Shown: positions 17,064 to 25,849 of the stretch, one piece after another
How positions within the stretch are numbered: the stretch's first letter is position 1
Layout: each line of letters begins with the position of its first letter
Source: Bryobacterales bacterium
GTDB lineage: Bacteria > Acidobacteriota > Terriglobia > Bryobacterales > Bryobacteraceae
Reading direction: 5' to 3'
Length of the DNA: 62,740 nt
NCBI GenBank assembly: GCA_020847975.1
Contig: JADLBD010000064.1
Coordinates: forward strand, 1-62,740
Notes under the pieces: model-generated
Told to the model about the DNA's origin: nothing
What the model saw: only the letters and a program-made list of their open reading frames with translations
Databases searched by the model: none
Program-made: the position numbers and the translations under genes

Positions 17064-18575
17064 CTACGACAATGCCTCGAGGGCGGCTCCGGTTTCCTTT
17101 TCGACATCGGCGTGCAGGCTGTTGCCGTGGGCATCCATGGTGACGATGGCGACGAAGTTCTCCACTTGCATATGCCACATGGCTTCGGGGATGCCGAATT
17201 CCATGAAGTGTACGTCCGGCACCTTCTTCACGCTGCGCGCGTAATATTGAGCGGCTCCGCCGATGGCGTTGAGGTAGACGGCTCCGCACTCCTTTAACGC
17301 GGCGAGGGTCTTGGCGCCCATTCCGCCTTTGCCGACGACGGCGCGGACGCCATAGTTGCGGAGGATGCCGGCCTGGTAGGGTTCCTCGCGGCTGCTGGTG
17401 GTGGGTCCCGCGGCTTTCGTCACCCACTCGCCGTTTTGCTGGAGCATGACGGGTCCGCAGTGGTAAAGCACGGAACCGTTCATGTCCACCGGGGGCGGGT
17501 TCTTCGTCAGGTGCTTATGGACGGCATCGCGCCCGGTGAACATCTCGCCGTTGATCAGAACAACGTCTCCCACCTTCAGAGCGCGCATCTGCTGTTCGGT
17601 GAGAGGAGGGGTGAGGACCACTTCGCGGCCGGTGAGGGGGAACCCTTCGCCTTCGGTCATGCGCTCCACTTCGCGCTCGGGGTCGCGGTAAAGCCACCTG
17701 GTGATGGCGCCTGTTTGGGGATCCAGGCGGACGCCGAGCCTGCGGAAGGCCCAGCAGTCGTAAGCGACGGAGACGAAGAAGCTGGCGGGGATGCGATTGG
17801 CCGCTCCAATCTTGCAGCCGATGAGGGAGGAATTGCCGCCGAATCCCATGGCGCCGACGCCGAGGCGATTGGCTTCGTCCATGATCTCCGCCTCGAGTTT
17901 GGCGAGCACGGGGTTCGGGTTGACGTCATCGAGGGTGCGGAAGAGCTGCATTTTGGCGAGCATGTAGCCGTGGGCGCGGTCGCTGCCGATACAGACTCCG
18001 AGCGCTCCCGGAGCGCAGCCCTGGCCCTGCGCCTGCCAGACGGCGTGGAGGATGCACTTCCGGACTCCCTCGAGATCGCGGCCGGCGCTGCCCAGGTGAT
18101 CGAGGGCGCAGGGAAGGGAATATTGGATGTTCTTGTTTTCGCAGCCGCCGCCCTTGAGAAGCAACTTCACTTCGACATCGTCTTCTTCCCACTGCTCGAA
18201 GTGAACGACGGGGATCTCTTCGCCGAGGTTGTTGCCGCTGTTCTTGCCGGTGAGGGAATCGACGGAGTTGGGGCGGAGTTTGCCGCGGCGGGTGGCCTCG
18301 GCGACAGCGGAGCTGACCGCCTTGCGGATGACGAGCTGGTTGACGCCCACGGGGGTGTGGACGATGAAGGTGGGGAGGCCGGTGTCCTGGCAGATAGGGC
18401 CTTCGTCTTCGGCGGCCATGTCGATATTGGAGGCGATGATGCCCAGAGCCTGCGCGGATTGCGTGGAAGGCGTCTCGGCTCCCATGGCATGTTTCATCGC
18501 CGCGCGCACATCAGGCGGCAGATTGGTGGATGTCTGGGTGATGAGTTCAATGAGGCTGTTTTCGAGAAATTGCAT
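17064..18575 (-). CDS. Class I (iron-sulfur) fumarate hydratase
   Basis: A 503-residue single-chain class I fumarase that interconverts fumarate and malate in the TCA cycle. The alpha part occupies roughly residues 1-285 and the beta part 295-503. Probable [4Fe-4S] ligands are C62 in ICQDTG, C187 in GCAPG and C274 in AYDC; the 87-residue spacing of the last two is that of the related L-tartrate dehydratase alpha subunit. The GGGCENKN segment and the beta-part TTSSREEP and KGGMG loops are typical. The start at 18575 lies 21 bases before the stop of no gene but close to the HlyD gene upstream at 18597, so the two may be cotranscribed. A tartrate dehydratase activity cannot be excluded from sequence alone. 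Confidence 0.92.
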   Translation of the reverse strand: MQFLENSLIELITQTSTNLPPDVRAAMKHAMGAETPSTQSAQALGIIASNIDMAAEDEGPICQDTGLPTFIVHTPVGVNQLVIRKAVSSAVAEATRRGKLRPNSVDSLTGKNSGNNLGEEIPVVHFEQWEEDDVEVKLLLKGGGCENKNIQYSLPCALDHLGSAGRDLEGVRKCILHAVWQAQGQGCAPGALGVCIGSDRAHGYMLAKMQLFRTLDDVNPNPVLAKLEAEIMDEANRLGVGAMGFGGNSSLIGCKIGAANRIPASFFVSVAYDCWAFRRLGVRLDPQTGAITRWLYRDPEREVERMTEGEGFPLTGREVVLTPPLTEQQMRALKVGDVVLINGEMFTGRDAVHKHLTKNPPPVDMNGSVLYHCGPVMLQQNGEWVTKAAGPTTSSREEPYQAGILRNYGVRAVVGKGGMGAKTLAALKECGAVYLNAIGGAAQYYARSVKKVPDVHFMEFGIPEAMWHMQVENFVAIVTMDAHGNSLHADVEKETGAALEALS

Positions 18576-18596
18576 GAGTATCTACTCCAAGGAAGA

Positions 18597-19589
18597 TCAT
18601 TTCAGGGGAATCCGCACGCTGGCGAGCATGCCGGGTTTGATGGCCGGGTTGGGGCTGGTGAATTCGACGGTCACCTGCGTGCCTTTGATTTCCTTGACAT
18701 TGCCGGCAATGCCGTCGCTCGAGAGGTCGGGGACGACGACAAGGGCGGGCATGTCCGGCCTGATGCGCTCGAGCAGGCGCGGTTCCGGCTCTACGACGAC
18801 CTGTAGCAGCGCCGGATCGACGGCAAGCTGGATGAGATCCTCCATTCCGCGCGTGACTTCGCCGCCGGGTTCGACGCCGAGTTTGAGAATGGTGCCGTCG
18901 GCCGGGGAAAGAATGTTCGAGGCTTCGAGATCGCTGTTCGCGGCGTCGACGACATCCTGGCGGTCGTGCACGGTGGTCTTGGCGAGTTGGAGGTCTTTTT
19001 CGTAGCCTTGCACGCGGTCCGCGGTGGACCGGGCGAGTTCGGAGGCGGTCTTGGATTCCTCGGCGGCGGTCTTGTATTCGCGCTCGGATTTCTCGAAGAC
19101 GAGGCGGGGTGTGGCGCCTTCGCGCAGGAGCATCTGCTGGCGGAGATAGATTTTCTCGAGGCGGTCCACCTCGACACGGGCGCGAGCCGCGTCGGCCTCG
19201 GCGCGGGCGGCATCGAGACGGGCAGCGAGGATCTGCCCCTCGAGGCTGGTGACCTTGGACTGGGCGCTTTCGAGGTCTGTGCGGGACTGCTCGGCGGCCG
19301 TTTCGAGCATGGTGTTGCGGACGTGGCCGAGGGGCTGTCCTTCGAGCACCTCCTCACCGGCCTCGACATTCCACCGGTCGAGGATGCCGTCGGTGGGGGA
19401 GTGCACGGGCAGGATGTGGGCGGCCTGAATTTTTCCCGACAGGAGCGCTTCGCCGGGGATTGGGGGCGGCGGAGCGGGGGCGGCCTTTTGCGCGGGCTGA
19501 GGGGCGGGTTTGCGGAGAACGGAGAGGGCTCCGGCGGCGATTGCCAGCAGGATGGCGGACACCGAAAGCAAAACCCATTTGCCGCGCAT
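18597..19589 (-). CDS. HlyD-family periplasmic adaptor protein
   Basis: The open frame is longer, but the ATG at 19589 gives a natural start with a membrane anchor (MRGKWVLLSVSAILLAIAAG) and a 330-residue protein. It shows the order expected of an efflux or secretion adaptor: a biotinyl-lipoyl half near residues 60-90 (PTDGILDRWNVEAGEEV), a long alpha-helical hairpin at about 95-215 rich in Ala, Glu and Arg, the second lipoyl half (SPADGTILKLGVEPGGEV), then a beta-barrel ending GMLASVRIPLK. No ABC or RND pump gene lies next to it in this window. It diverges from the DUF2252 gene across a 51-base gap that must hold both promoters. Confidence 0.85.
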   Translation of the reverse strand: MRGKWVLLSVSAILLAIAAGALSVLRKPAPQPAQKAAPAPPPPIPGEALLSGKIQAAHILPVHSPTDGILDRWNVEAGEEVLEGQPLGHVRNTMLETAAEQSRTDLESAQSKVTSLEGQILAARLDAARAEADAARARVEVDRLEKIYLRQQMLLREGATPRLVFEKSEREYKTAAEESKTASELARSTADRVQGYEKDLQLAKTTVHDRQDVVDAANSDLEASNILSPADGTILKLGVEPGGEVTRGMEDLIQLAVDPALLQVVVEPEPRLLERIRPDMPALVVVPDLSSDGIAGNVKEIKGTQVTVEFTSPNPAIKPGMLASVRIPLK

Positions 19590-19640
19590 ATCCCGATGGT
19601 ATCGTGCAACGCGGGCCGCCGTCTTCAGTATGCTGAAGCA

Positions 19641-20882
19641 ATGCGCAGCGCGGTGGAGGCCATTCTGAAGTGGCACCGGAGGATGCACTCCCCGGATCTG
19701 AGCGTGAAGCTCGGAAAGATCAGCGAGTCTCCCTTTCGCTTCTACCGGGGGACGTATTTCCTGTTTACGGCGGATATCAGCACCGGGCCTTACCGGCGGC
19801 CGGCTCCGCTTGCCGTGCGCGGCCCGGTGGTGGGCGACGTGCACACCGAGAACTACGGCTGCTTCCGGTCGATTAGCGGGGACATCGTATACGACATCAA
19901 TGACTTTGACGAGACGGCGGTGAGTAATTACGAATGGGATGTGAGGCGGCTCGCCGTCAGCCTGCTGCTGGGCGCCCTCGAGAACGGGCACCGGCTCGGG
20001 GATGGGGTGAACGCGGCGGAAGCGGCGATCCGGGGGTGGTTGGACGGGTTGCAGCGGTGGGCGCGTCTGGGCCGCAAGGAGTTTGCGGAGCTGCCCGAGC
20101 GGCGGCAGGTGCGTGAGCTGTTGTTGACTTCGCAAGAGAAATCGCGCGTGAACTTTCTCGAGGGTCTGACGGAGGAGAGCGCGCAGGGGCGTTTCACGCT
20201 TCGCCTCGAGGGAGGATTGCATGCCGTGAGTTCCAAGGAGCGGAAATCGGCCATGAATGCGCTGCCGTATTTCTTGAGGCATTGCCTGACCCCAGCCGGG
20301 GCGCACCCCGAGCGGTACCGGTTGTGCGACATCGCAGCGCGGACCGCGGGCAACGGAAGCCTTGGGCGGCTGCGCTATGCTCTGCTGCTCGACAAGGCGA
20401 AAACCAAGACGCCGAGCCTCTCGACGCTGCGTCTGATCGAGTGGAAACAGGCGCTGGACTCCGCTCTCGATTCGCCCTTTCCGCATGCCGGGAAAGGGCG
20501 GGCAAAGGCAGTCTACCAGGCGACGAAGAGATTTCAATTAATACCCAAGCGATACCTCGGCTACACGGTGATGGATGGAGTTCCCATGCAGGCGCGCGAA
20601 TTAGGATCGAATGACGCGCGCTTTTCGCATAAGGAGTTTGTCGTGATGGAGCGGTTCAACAGGGCAGCAGCACTGTTCGGCGGACTGCTGGCGCGGTGCC
20701 ACCTGCTGGCGGCGGTTTCCGGCGGCGGACCACGTTCCATTCCGCGCAGTGTGGCGGGCTTTTGCGACCGGTTCGTGAACGGCATCCTGCACTTTGCCGT
20801 CTCGTATGCGGACCAGGTGCACGCGGATTTCGAAGAACTCCGGCGGCGCCGCGAGGAGGTGCAGCGGGCATGGACAAAATGA
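19641..20882 (+). CDS. DUF2252 family protein (kinase-like fold)
   Basis: The ATG at 19641 gives 413 residues. DUF2252 features are clear: an FRFYRGTYFLFTADI start, GDVHTENYGCF near residue 70 (the HxEN pair), and YDINDFDETAVSNYEWDVRRL near residue 95, which resemble the catalytic and metal-binding loops of aminoglycoside-phosphotransferase-like kinases. Further on, DKAKTKTPSLSTL and a C-terminal AGFCDRFVNGILHFAVSYADQ helix are typical. The family has no assigned substrate. The last 13 bases overlap the chromate transporter gene, and GAGGAGGT inside this gene is the ribosome-binding site for it. Confidence 0.85.
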   Translation: MRSAVEAILKWHRRMHSPDLSVKLGKISESPFRFYRGTYFLFTADISTGPYRRPAPLAVRGPVVGDVHTENYGCFRSISGDIVYDINDFDETAVSNYEWDVRRLAVSLLLGALENGHRLGDGVNAAEAAIRGWLDGLQRWARLGRKEFAELPERRQVRELLLTSQEKSRVNFLEGLTEESAQGRFTLRLEGGLHAVSSKERKSAMNALPYFLRHCLTPAGAHPERYRLCDIAARTAGNGSLGRLRYALLLDKAKTKTPSLSTLRLIEWKQALDSALDSPFPHAGKGRAKAVYQATKRFQLIPKRYLGYTVMDGVPMQARELGSNDARFSHKEFVVMERFNRAAALFGGLLARCHLLAAVSGGGPRSIPRSVAGFCDRFVNGILHFAVSYADQVHADFEELRRRREEVQRAWTK

Positions 20883-21427
20883 GGATGCCGCCGCCCACCC
20901 TGGCGTCGCTGACGAACGTGTTTCTCAAGGCCGGGAACACGACGTTCGGAGGGGGCGACCCGACGATGATGGCGTTGAAGCGGGAGTTGGGAGAACGGCG
21001 CGGGTGGCTTTCGGATGAGCAGTTCGCGCTCGTGTTTTCCCTGGCGCGCATTACGCCCGGCACGAACGTGCTTGCGTTTTGCGCCGGGGCGGCCTATCTG
21101 ATGTATGGTTGGGCGGCTTCGGCGGCGGCGGTGATTGCGGCGTCCGCGCCATCGGCGGTGCTCGCCGTCTGGCTGACCGTGGTGTTTGAATCGGCGGACC
21201 GCAACCCGATTGCGAAGATGACGGTTTCGGGCGTGCTGGCGGCGGTGGTGGGGATGATGGGGGCGGCGGTATGGCAATTGACCAGGCCGAGTTTCCAGGG
21301 CAAGGGCTGGCTGCGGATTGTGGTGCTGACCGGAGGGACGCTGCTGCTGAGGGAGGTCTGGAACTGGGCGCCGCTCGAAATCATGGTGCTGGCGGCGGGC
21401 ATCGGGGCGGTGTGGCGGGAGATCTAA
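20870..21427 (+). CDS. Chromate transporter, first half-size subunit
   Basis: A 185-residue hydrophobic protein of the CHR family (short-chain type). The conserved FLKAGNTTFGGGDP start, the RITPGTNVLAF segment and several hydrophobic helices match the N-terminal half of ChrA. I place the start at ATG 20870 because a strong GAGGAGGT site lies ten bases upstream, inside the DUF2252 gene; ATG 20879 is the alternative. Short ChrA pairs act as heteromeric chromate/sulfate transporters in known cases, with one half encoded by each gene. The partner follows after four bases. Confidence 0.88.
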   Translation: MDKMRMPPPTLASLTNVFLKAGNTTFGGGDPTMMALKRELGERRGWLSDEQFALVFSLARITPGTNVLAFCAGAAYLMYGWAASAAAVIAASAPSAVLAVWLTVVFESADRNPIAKMTVSGVLAAVVGMMGAAVWQLTRPSFQGKGWLRIVVLTGGTLLLREVWNWAPLEIMVLAAGIGAVWREI

Positions 21428-21431
21428 AGAA

Positions 21432-21953
21432 ATGAATCTTCTCCTCTTGTATTTACTGCTGCTCAAAGCGATGCTGCTGTCTTTCAGCGGACTGAGTTCC
21501 TTGCCGGTGATTGAAGCGGATTTCGTCGGGAAACACCATCTCATCACGGAGCGGCAGTTGAACACCGCCGTGGCCGCGGGGCGGTCGGGACCGGGGCCGC
21601 TCGGCCTCTATGTGGTGAGTGTGGGCTATATGGTGGCAGGCATCCCCGGCGCATTTGCCGGTTACATCGCCATGATCAGCCCGGCATTTTTCATCCTGCC
21701 GATTTTGCGATTCTTCGCCAACCGGGCCAGGAATCCGCAGGTGCGCGGGGCGATCCGGGCGCTGCTGCTTTCGGCGGCGGGCTTGCTGATCTCATCGGCG
21801 CTTCCGATCGGGCGGGCGACGCTCACCGACGGGGTGATGGTGGCGGTGGCGGCGGCGAGTTTCGTGGTGCTGGCGTTTACGCGGGTCGAGACGCTGGTGG
21901 TGGTGGCGGGGTCGGCGGTTGTCGGCTTCGCGGCGGCGCTGCTGCGGGGGTAA
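21432..21953 (+). CDS. Chromate transporter, second half-size subunit
   Basis: A 173-residue membrane protein forming the second half of a short-chain chromate transporter. The family signature is visible in SSLPVIEADFVGKHHLITERQ (cited in part) and in the GPGPLGLYVVSVGYMVAGIPGA region, where conserved Gly-Pro residues line the transport path. It starts four bases after the first subunit gene, so the two must be cotranscribed. It is convergent with the hybrid kinase gene across 35 bases. Confidence 0.88.
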   Translation: MNLLLLYLLLLKAMLLSFSGLSSLPVIEADFVGKHHLITERQLNTAVAAGRSGPGPLGLYVVSVGYMVAGIPGAFAGYIAMISPAFFILPILRFFANRARNPQVRGAIRALLLSAAGLLISSALPIGRATLTDGVMVAVAAASFVVLAFTRVETLVVVAGSAVVGFAAALLRG

Positions 21954-21988
21954 GGGGAATGGCGGGAGAGGGCGCCGTCCGGTCAGGC

Positions 21989-23935
21989 TCAGGCGTGAGT
22001 GGTGGTAGCGGCCTCGAAAGTAAGCCCGAGAATATTTTCCAGAATTTCGAGTACGATGCCTGGGCGGAACGGCTTACTGAGCAAGGCAGTCGCTCCCAGC
22101 ATATGCGCAACATGTAGAAATTGGCCGGCAAAGGCTCCCGACATCGCCACAATCTTTAGGTCCGGGAGTTCCTTACGAAGTTGGCGGATCGTCGCCAGCC
22201 CCTCCTGCTCCGGCATGACAATGTCGACCATGATTACGTCAAAATGCCGCTTGCGGCATTCTTCGACGGCCTGCCGCCCGTTGGAGGCTTCGCAGACCTC
22301 AAAGCCAACTTCGGTCAATATGGTTCTTAACATGGTTCGAATATCGGCGTCATCATCGGCAACAAGCGCGCGGAGTTTGTTGCTAATACGCATCACTTCC
22401 CGAACCTTGGCAATGAGTTGCGAGGGGGTAAAGGGCTTCTCAAGAAAAGTGCTCCCCGAGCTGGACGAAAGTAATGAATCCGATACATTACCAGTAATGT
22501 ACAGTACGGCGGTGCCGGGGCGGGAACGCAAGAAGGCGGCCGCTAACTCATTTCCACGCATCTGCGGGAGGATCACATCGGTAAGCAAGAGATGAATGGG
22601 GCCGAGGTGTGCGGAGGCAATTGCCAACGCCGCCTGAGCGTTGTCCGCCTCGAGTACGGTGTAACCCTCCATCCTCAATATCTGTGCCGCAACGGCGAGG
22701 ATCTGCGGTTCGTCGTCAACGGCCAGGATGACTTCCGTGGCTCTTCGCGGCGGTTTGGCTATTGGCTGTGGCAGATGTACCGATTCGGGGGCCGCTGCTC
22801 TGGGGAGATAAATCTGAAAGGTAGTGCCTCGACCGGGTTCGCTCGAAACGTCGATGTGTCCTTGGCGGTCTTTCACGATTCCATGAACCACGGCAAGACC
22901 AAGGCCGGTTCCTTTCTCAGGCTCTTTTGTGGTAAAAAAGGGCTCGAAAATGCGGGTTAGGGTCGCGCGATCCATGCCGGTGCCTGAGTCTCGCACCGTC
23001 AGAACCACCGCGGGGCCGCAGAAACCTGAAATAGACAGGCTTCCGGATTCGATGTCTACATTGTCGATGGCAATCGCCAGTTTGCCTCCATTGGGCATCG
23101 CATCCCGCGCATTGACTGCGAGGTTGAGAATAACTTGTTGCATCTGCCCCGCATCGGCGGTGACAAATGCCGGTAACGTAGCGGTGGAGATCTCCAACTC
23201 AATTTGGCTGGCAGCCAGTGTCCGCAGCATGCCTTCCATGCCAAGCAGGATTTCGTTGAGGTCGAAGGTGACAGGCTGAAGTCCTTGCTTGCGGGAGAAG
23301 GCGAGTAAGCGGCGTGTGATGAGGGCTCCGCGTTCGCCCGCGGTTCGGATCTGTTCCAATCCCACGCGAAGAAGGGGGTCTTCGGGCGTAGCTTTGCGGA
23401 GCAGGAGTTCGCTATGGCCCAGGATGATAGTCAGGAGGTTGTTGAAATCGTGGGCAATGCCGCCCGCCAGATGGCCAACCACTTCCATCTTCTGGGCTTG
23501 GCGGAGTTGCTCCTCCATCCTCTGGAGGGCCTCTCTGGATTCGGCTTCCTGGAGGACGCGGCGTACAGCAGGAGCAAGGCGTCCGATTTTGTCCTTGAAC
23601 ACGTAGTCGCTGGCGCCGCGCGTCAGGGCGTCAATAGCGGCATCCTCACCAAGGCTTCCTGTGAGAAAGACGAACGGTTTGTGGGGGCACTTTTCTCTCG
23701 CTGCCGCAAGGGCAGAGGCGCCGTCAAAGCCGGGCAGGGCGTAGTCGCTCAGAATGAGGTCGAAGTCGAGCTGGTCGAGATGGGCCAGGAATTCGTTTTT
23801 CGTTTCCACCTGAACGACTTCGCACGGAATCCCCTCGTGCGCAAGCACTGCCTCAACCAATTCGACATCGTTTCGGTTGTCTTCCAGATAGAGGATACGT
23901 TTGGGAAAATCCATCTGACTGGTGTCTCCCGACAC
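21989..23935 (-). CDS. Hybrid histidine kinase with one N-terminal and two C-terminal receiver domains
   Basis: The 648-residue soluble protein has the order REC, HisKA, HATPase_c, REC, REC. REC1 carries LSDYALPG with the acceptor Asp near residue 58; the phosphorylated histidine is in [11 protein letters not shown] near residue 165; the N-box is [17 protein letters not shown]2 has [10 protein letters not shown] and REC3 has [14 protein letters not shown] [10 protein letters not shown]. There is no sensor or membrane domain, so signals must enter through REC1 from another kinase. The alternative start M8 (MDFPKR) at 23914 is as plausible as 23935. The gene begins the signalling block; no regulator with an output domain is directly cotranscribed. 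Confidence 0.9.
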   Translation of the reverse strand: MSGDTSQMDFPKRILYLEDNRNDVELVEAVLAHEGIPCEVVQVETKNEFLAHLDQLDFDLILSDYALPGFDGASALAAAREKCPHKPFVFLTGSLGEDAAIDALTRGASDYVFKDKIGRLAPAVRRVLQEAESREALQRMEEQLRQAQKMEVVGHLAGGIAHDFNNLLTIILGHSELLLRKATPEDPLLRVGLEQIRTAGERGALITRRLLAFSRKQGLQPVTFDLNEILLGMEGMLRTLAASQIELEISTATLPAFVTADAGQMQQVILNLAVNARDAMPNGGKLAIAIDNVDIESGSLSISGFCGPAVVLTVRDSGTGMDRATLTRIFEPFFTTKEPEKGTGLGLAVVHGIVKDRQGHIDVSSEPGRGTTFQIYLPRAAAPESVHLPQPIAKPPRRATEVILAVDDEPQILAVAAQILRMEGYTVLEADNAQAALAIASAHLGPIHLLLTDVILPQMRGNELAAAFLRSRPGTAVLYITGNVSDSLLSSSSGSTFLEKPFTPSQLIAKVREVMRISNKLRALVADDDADIRTMLRTILTEVGFEVCEASNGRQAVEECRKRHFDVIMVDIVMPEQEGLATIRQLRKELPDLKIVAMSGAFAGQFLHVAHMLGATALLSKPFRPGIVLEILENILGLTFEAATTTHA

Positions 23936-24210
23936 TCCCAGTATACCGCCTTAGTCGGAACTGAGACCACCTTAACCAACATGAGTCTATCACAACTTTT
24001 CCTGGCATGGACCACGGACTTGCCGATACCTGGACGAAAAAATAGAGATTTTTGCGTGCCGACTGAAACTAGTAAATCATTGAAGCTAGTACCATGAATA
24101 TCGTGGCGGTTCCGGCCGTGGTAAGTCCAACAGCATGATAGGAGGGCTCACGATTACGCTGGCCTTATCCACACGAAGGGAATGTTGATTGGATGCTTCA
24201 GAAGCTCAAT

Positions 24211-24933
24211 TCACCGCATATGCATCAAATGGCGGCCTTCAATCCCGTTGTGCTGCATGCTGGAAGCCATCCGCTGGAGCGCCACCTGATGCATTTGAGA
24301 GATCCGGCTCTCGTTGACGCCCATGGCGCTGGCTATCTGCTTCATGGTGAGCCCAGCATCATAGTAGAGGGCGATGAGTTGTTGGTAACGAGGCGGGAGT
24401 AGGGCTCTGGCATCCATGAGCACGCCTCTCAACTGCTGGCGTTGACAGATGGACTCCGGAGAGAAGTCGGGTGGCGCCTCTGGGTCGACTGCGCGGTCCG
24501 CGGGATCGGCGTGGCTCGTGGTTTGGCTATCGGCTCTGGCGGCGGGATACCCCACGGGTGGGTAGGGTAACGGTGTCGATGACGGGTCCTCGTCAGAGCC
24601 GGCCCGGGCCTGTTCCCTGGCCATGGTTTGCAGCTTTTGCTTGCGCCGGGCGTCCCGGCTCAAGGCATCCAACTGCCGGAGGCTATCGAGGATTGCGCCC
24701 CGAATGCGGAACTTCGCATAGAGGACGAATGGGACGTTTTTTTCCGGCTTATACTTGGCGCATGCATCGAGCAGGCCGAGAGCGCCTGCCTGAATGAGGT
24801 CATCCAACTCCACATGACGTGGTAACCTCTGCCGAATGTGGAGAGCGATCGTTCTAATTAACGTTAAGTGCTTGTCGATTATAAAAGCCGAAAAAGATGT
24901 CGAAGCGGAATTTGTGGAAAAATGATTCTCCAT
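24211..24933 (-). CDS. FliA-like (sigma-28 family) RNA polymerase sigma factor
   Basis: A 240-residue sigma-70 family protein of FliA type. Region 2 includes RQRLPRHVELDDLIQAGALG and the following FVLYAKFRIRGAILDSLRQLD helix (cited in part), which are diagnostic of sigma-28. A poorly conserved linker rich in Pro and Asp occupies about residues 105-165, and region 4 contains a helix-turn-helix, LTMKQIASAMGVNESRISQMH. No flagellar or chemotaxis gene is seen within the window, so the target promoters are unknown. It lies between two kinase genes on the same strand but is separated from each by more than 270 bases. Confidence 0.88.
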   Translation of the reverse strand: MENHFSTNSASTSFSAFIIDKHLTLIRTIALHIRQRLPRHVELDDLIQAGALGLLDACAKYKPEKNVPFVLYAKFRIRGAILDSLRQLDALSRDARRKQKLQTMAREQARAGSDEDPSSTPLPYPPVGYPAARADSQTTSHADPADRAVDPEAPPDFSPESICQRQQLRGVLMDARALLPPRYQQLIALYYDAGLTMKQIASAMGVNESRISQMHQVALQRMASSMQHNGIEGRHLMHMR

Positions 24934-25411
24934 GGATGGAAATCAGGATTCTCTTTACAGAGAGATGCAATGCTCCGCACCAGGGCATGACTCCGAGCGG
25001 TGCAGGCCCGGATGGGACTGGTGAGACGGCCAACTGCGACGATAGCGGAATTGAGATTTGGGTTTATCAGGGCACGTTCCGGGGTCTGGGTCAACCCCGG
25101 AGTTGTATGGAAGACTGCCAAAACTGCATCTGGGAACCGTAAGACTGCGCACACTATGATGCCTTACTCCCAACCAGCCGGATAATTCGGTAGTTGAGGA
25201 GTTCTACTTAGAAATGGAAGGATCAATTACTTTATCGCATGGATTGGCAGCGGTGACGGTTACTCTTATTGGGGGAACCGGTGTCGATTGTGTGGGGAGC
25301 CGGCACCCTCATTTGGAGGGGAGGTGCGATGATCTCGGTTCGAACCCGCCGTCCAGCGTGCCGGCGACAGGGCAGAAAGGCTCTCCTCTCGCGGTGGGAA
25401 TCCCGGCTCGA
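24934..25411. other. Intergenic region without a recognisable gene
   Basis: These 478 bases lie upstream of the FliA-like gene and downstream of the Rcp1-like regulator. Short open frames exist on both strands but show no family resemblance, no good ribosome-binding site and unremarkable composition. A GGTTCGAACCC stretch at 25337-25347 resembles a tRNA T-arm, but no cloverleaf can be folded around it. The minus-strand part next to 24934 presumably holds the promoter of the sigma factor. Confidence 0.5.
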
Positions 25412-25849
25412 CTACTTCGGTGGCAATTCGTTAAGAATGGCCCAGAAAGCTCCGATCTCTTTGACCGCGTTGAGGAAATCAGCAAAGGCGACAGGTTTGA
25501 CGACATAGGCGTTGACGCCAAGTTGGTAGCTTTGAATAAGGTCGGACTCCTCGCGGGAGGAGGTTAACATCACCACGGGAACAGACTTCAGTTTCTCGTC
25601 GGCACGAATCAACTGAAGCACCTCGAGGCCGCTTAGTTTCGGCAGTTTAATGTCGAGTAGGACGAAGGCGGGGAGGCTGTCCTCCCGCTTCGCAAAACGC
25701 GCGCGGCGGTAGAGGAAGTCGAGAGCCTCCTCGCCGTCACGGGCGACAACAACCTTATTTGCCAGGTTATACTCACTGAGCGCCTCGAGTGTGAGTTCGA
25801 CGTCATTGGGACTATCTTCGACGAGCAAGATTTCCCGGAGTTGATTCAC
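25412..25849 (-). CDS. Rcp1-type single-domain response regulator
   Basis: A 145-residue stand-alone receiver domain. The acidic pair is in LLVEDSPNDVELT, the phosphoacceptor Asp is in FVLLDIKLPKLSG near residue 67, followed by VVMLTSS and the conserved Lys in YVVKPV. The length, the SPNDVELT start and the long insertion around LDFLYRRARF are typical of the Rcp1/CheY-like regulators that pair with phytochrome-like kinases. It overlaps the CHASE3 kinase gene by four bases, so it should be the cognate partner. With no output domain it must act by protein contact or phosphotransfer. Confidence 0.93.
   Translation of the reverse strand: MNQLREILLVEDSPNDVELTLEALSEYNLANKVVVARDGEEALDFLYRRARFAKREDSLPAFVLLDIKLPKLSGLEVLQLIRADEKLKSVPVVMLTSSREESDLIQSYQLGVNAYVVKPVAFADFLNAVKEIGAFWAILNELPPK

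Noticed and set aside
17436..18806. Long open frame of 456 codons on the + strand opposite the fumarase gene
   Set aside because: High GC content makes long antisense frames common. The translation has an acidic Gly/Val/Ala-rich bias and no family resemblance, while the minus strand clearly encodes fumarase.
19673..19690. TGGCAC sequence suggesting a sigma-54 promoter
   Set aside because: It lies within the DUF2252 coding region and the expected TTGC element at the right distance is absent.
24897..25142. 81-codon open frame on the + strand upstream of the sigma factor
   Set aside because: Its start lies inside the sigma factor gene on the other strand, with no good ribosome-binding site and no recognisable family.
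25337..25347. GGTTCGAACCC resembling a tRNA T-arm
   Set aside because: The five-base T-stem does not pair beyond three positions and no acceptor or anticodon arms can be formed around it.
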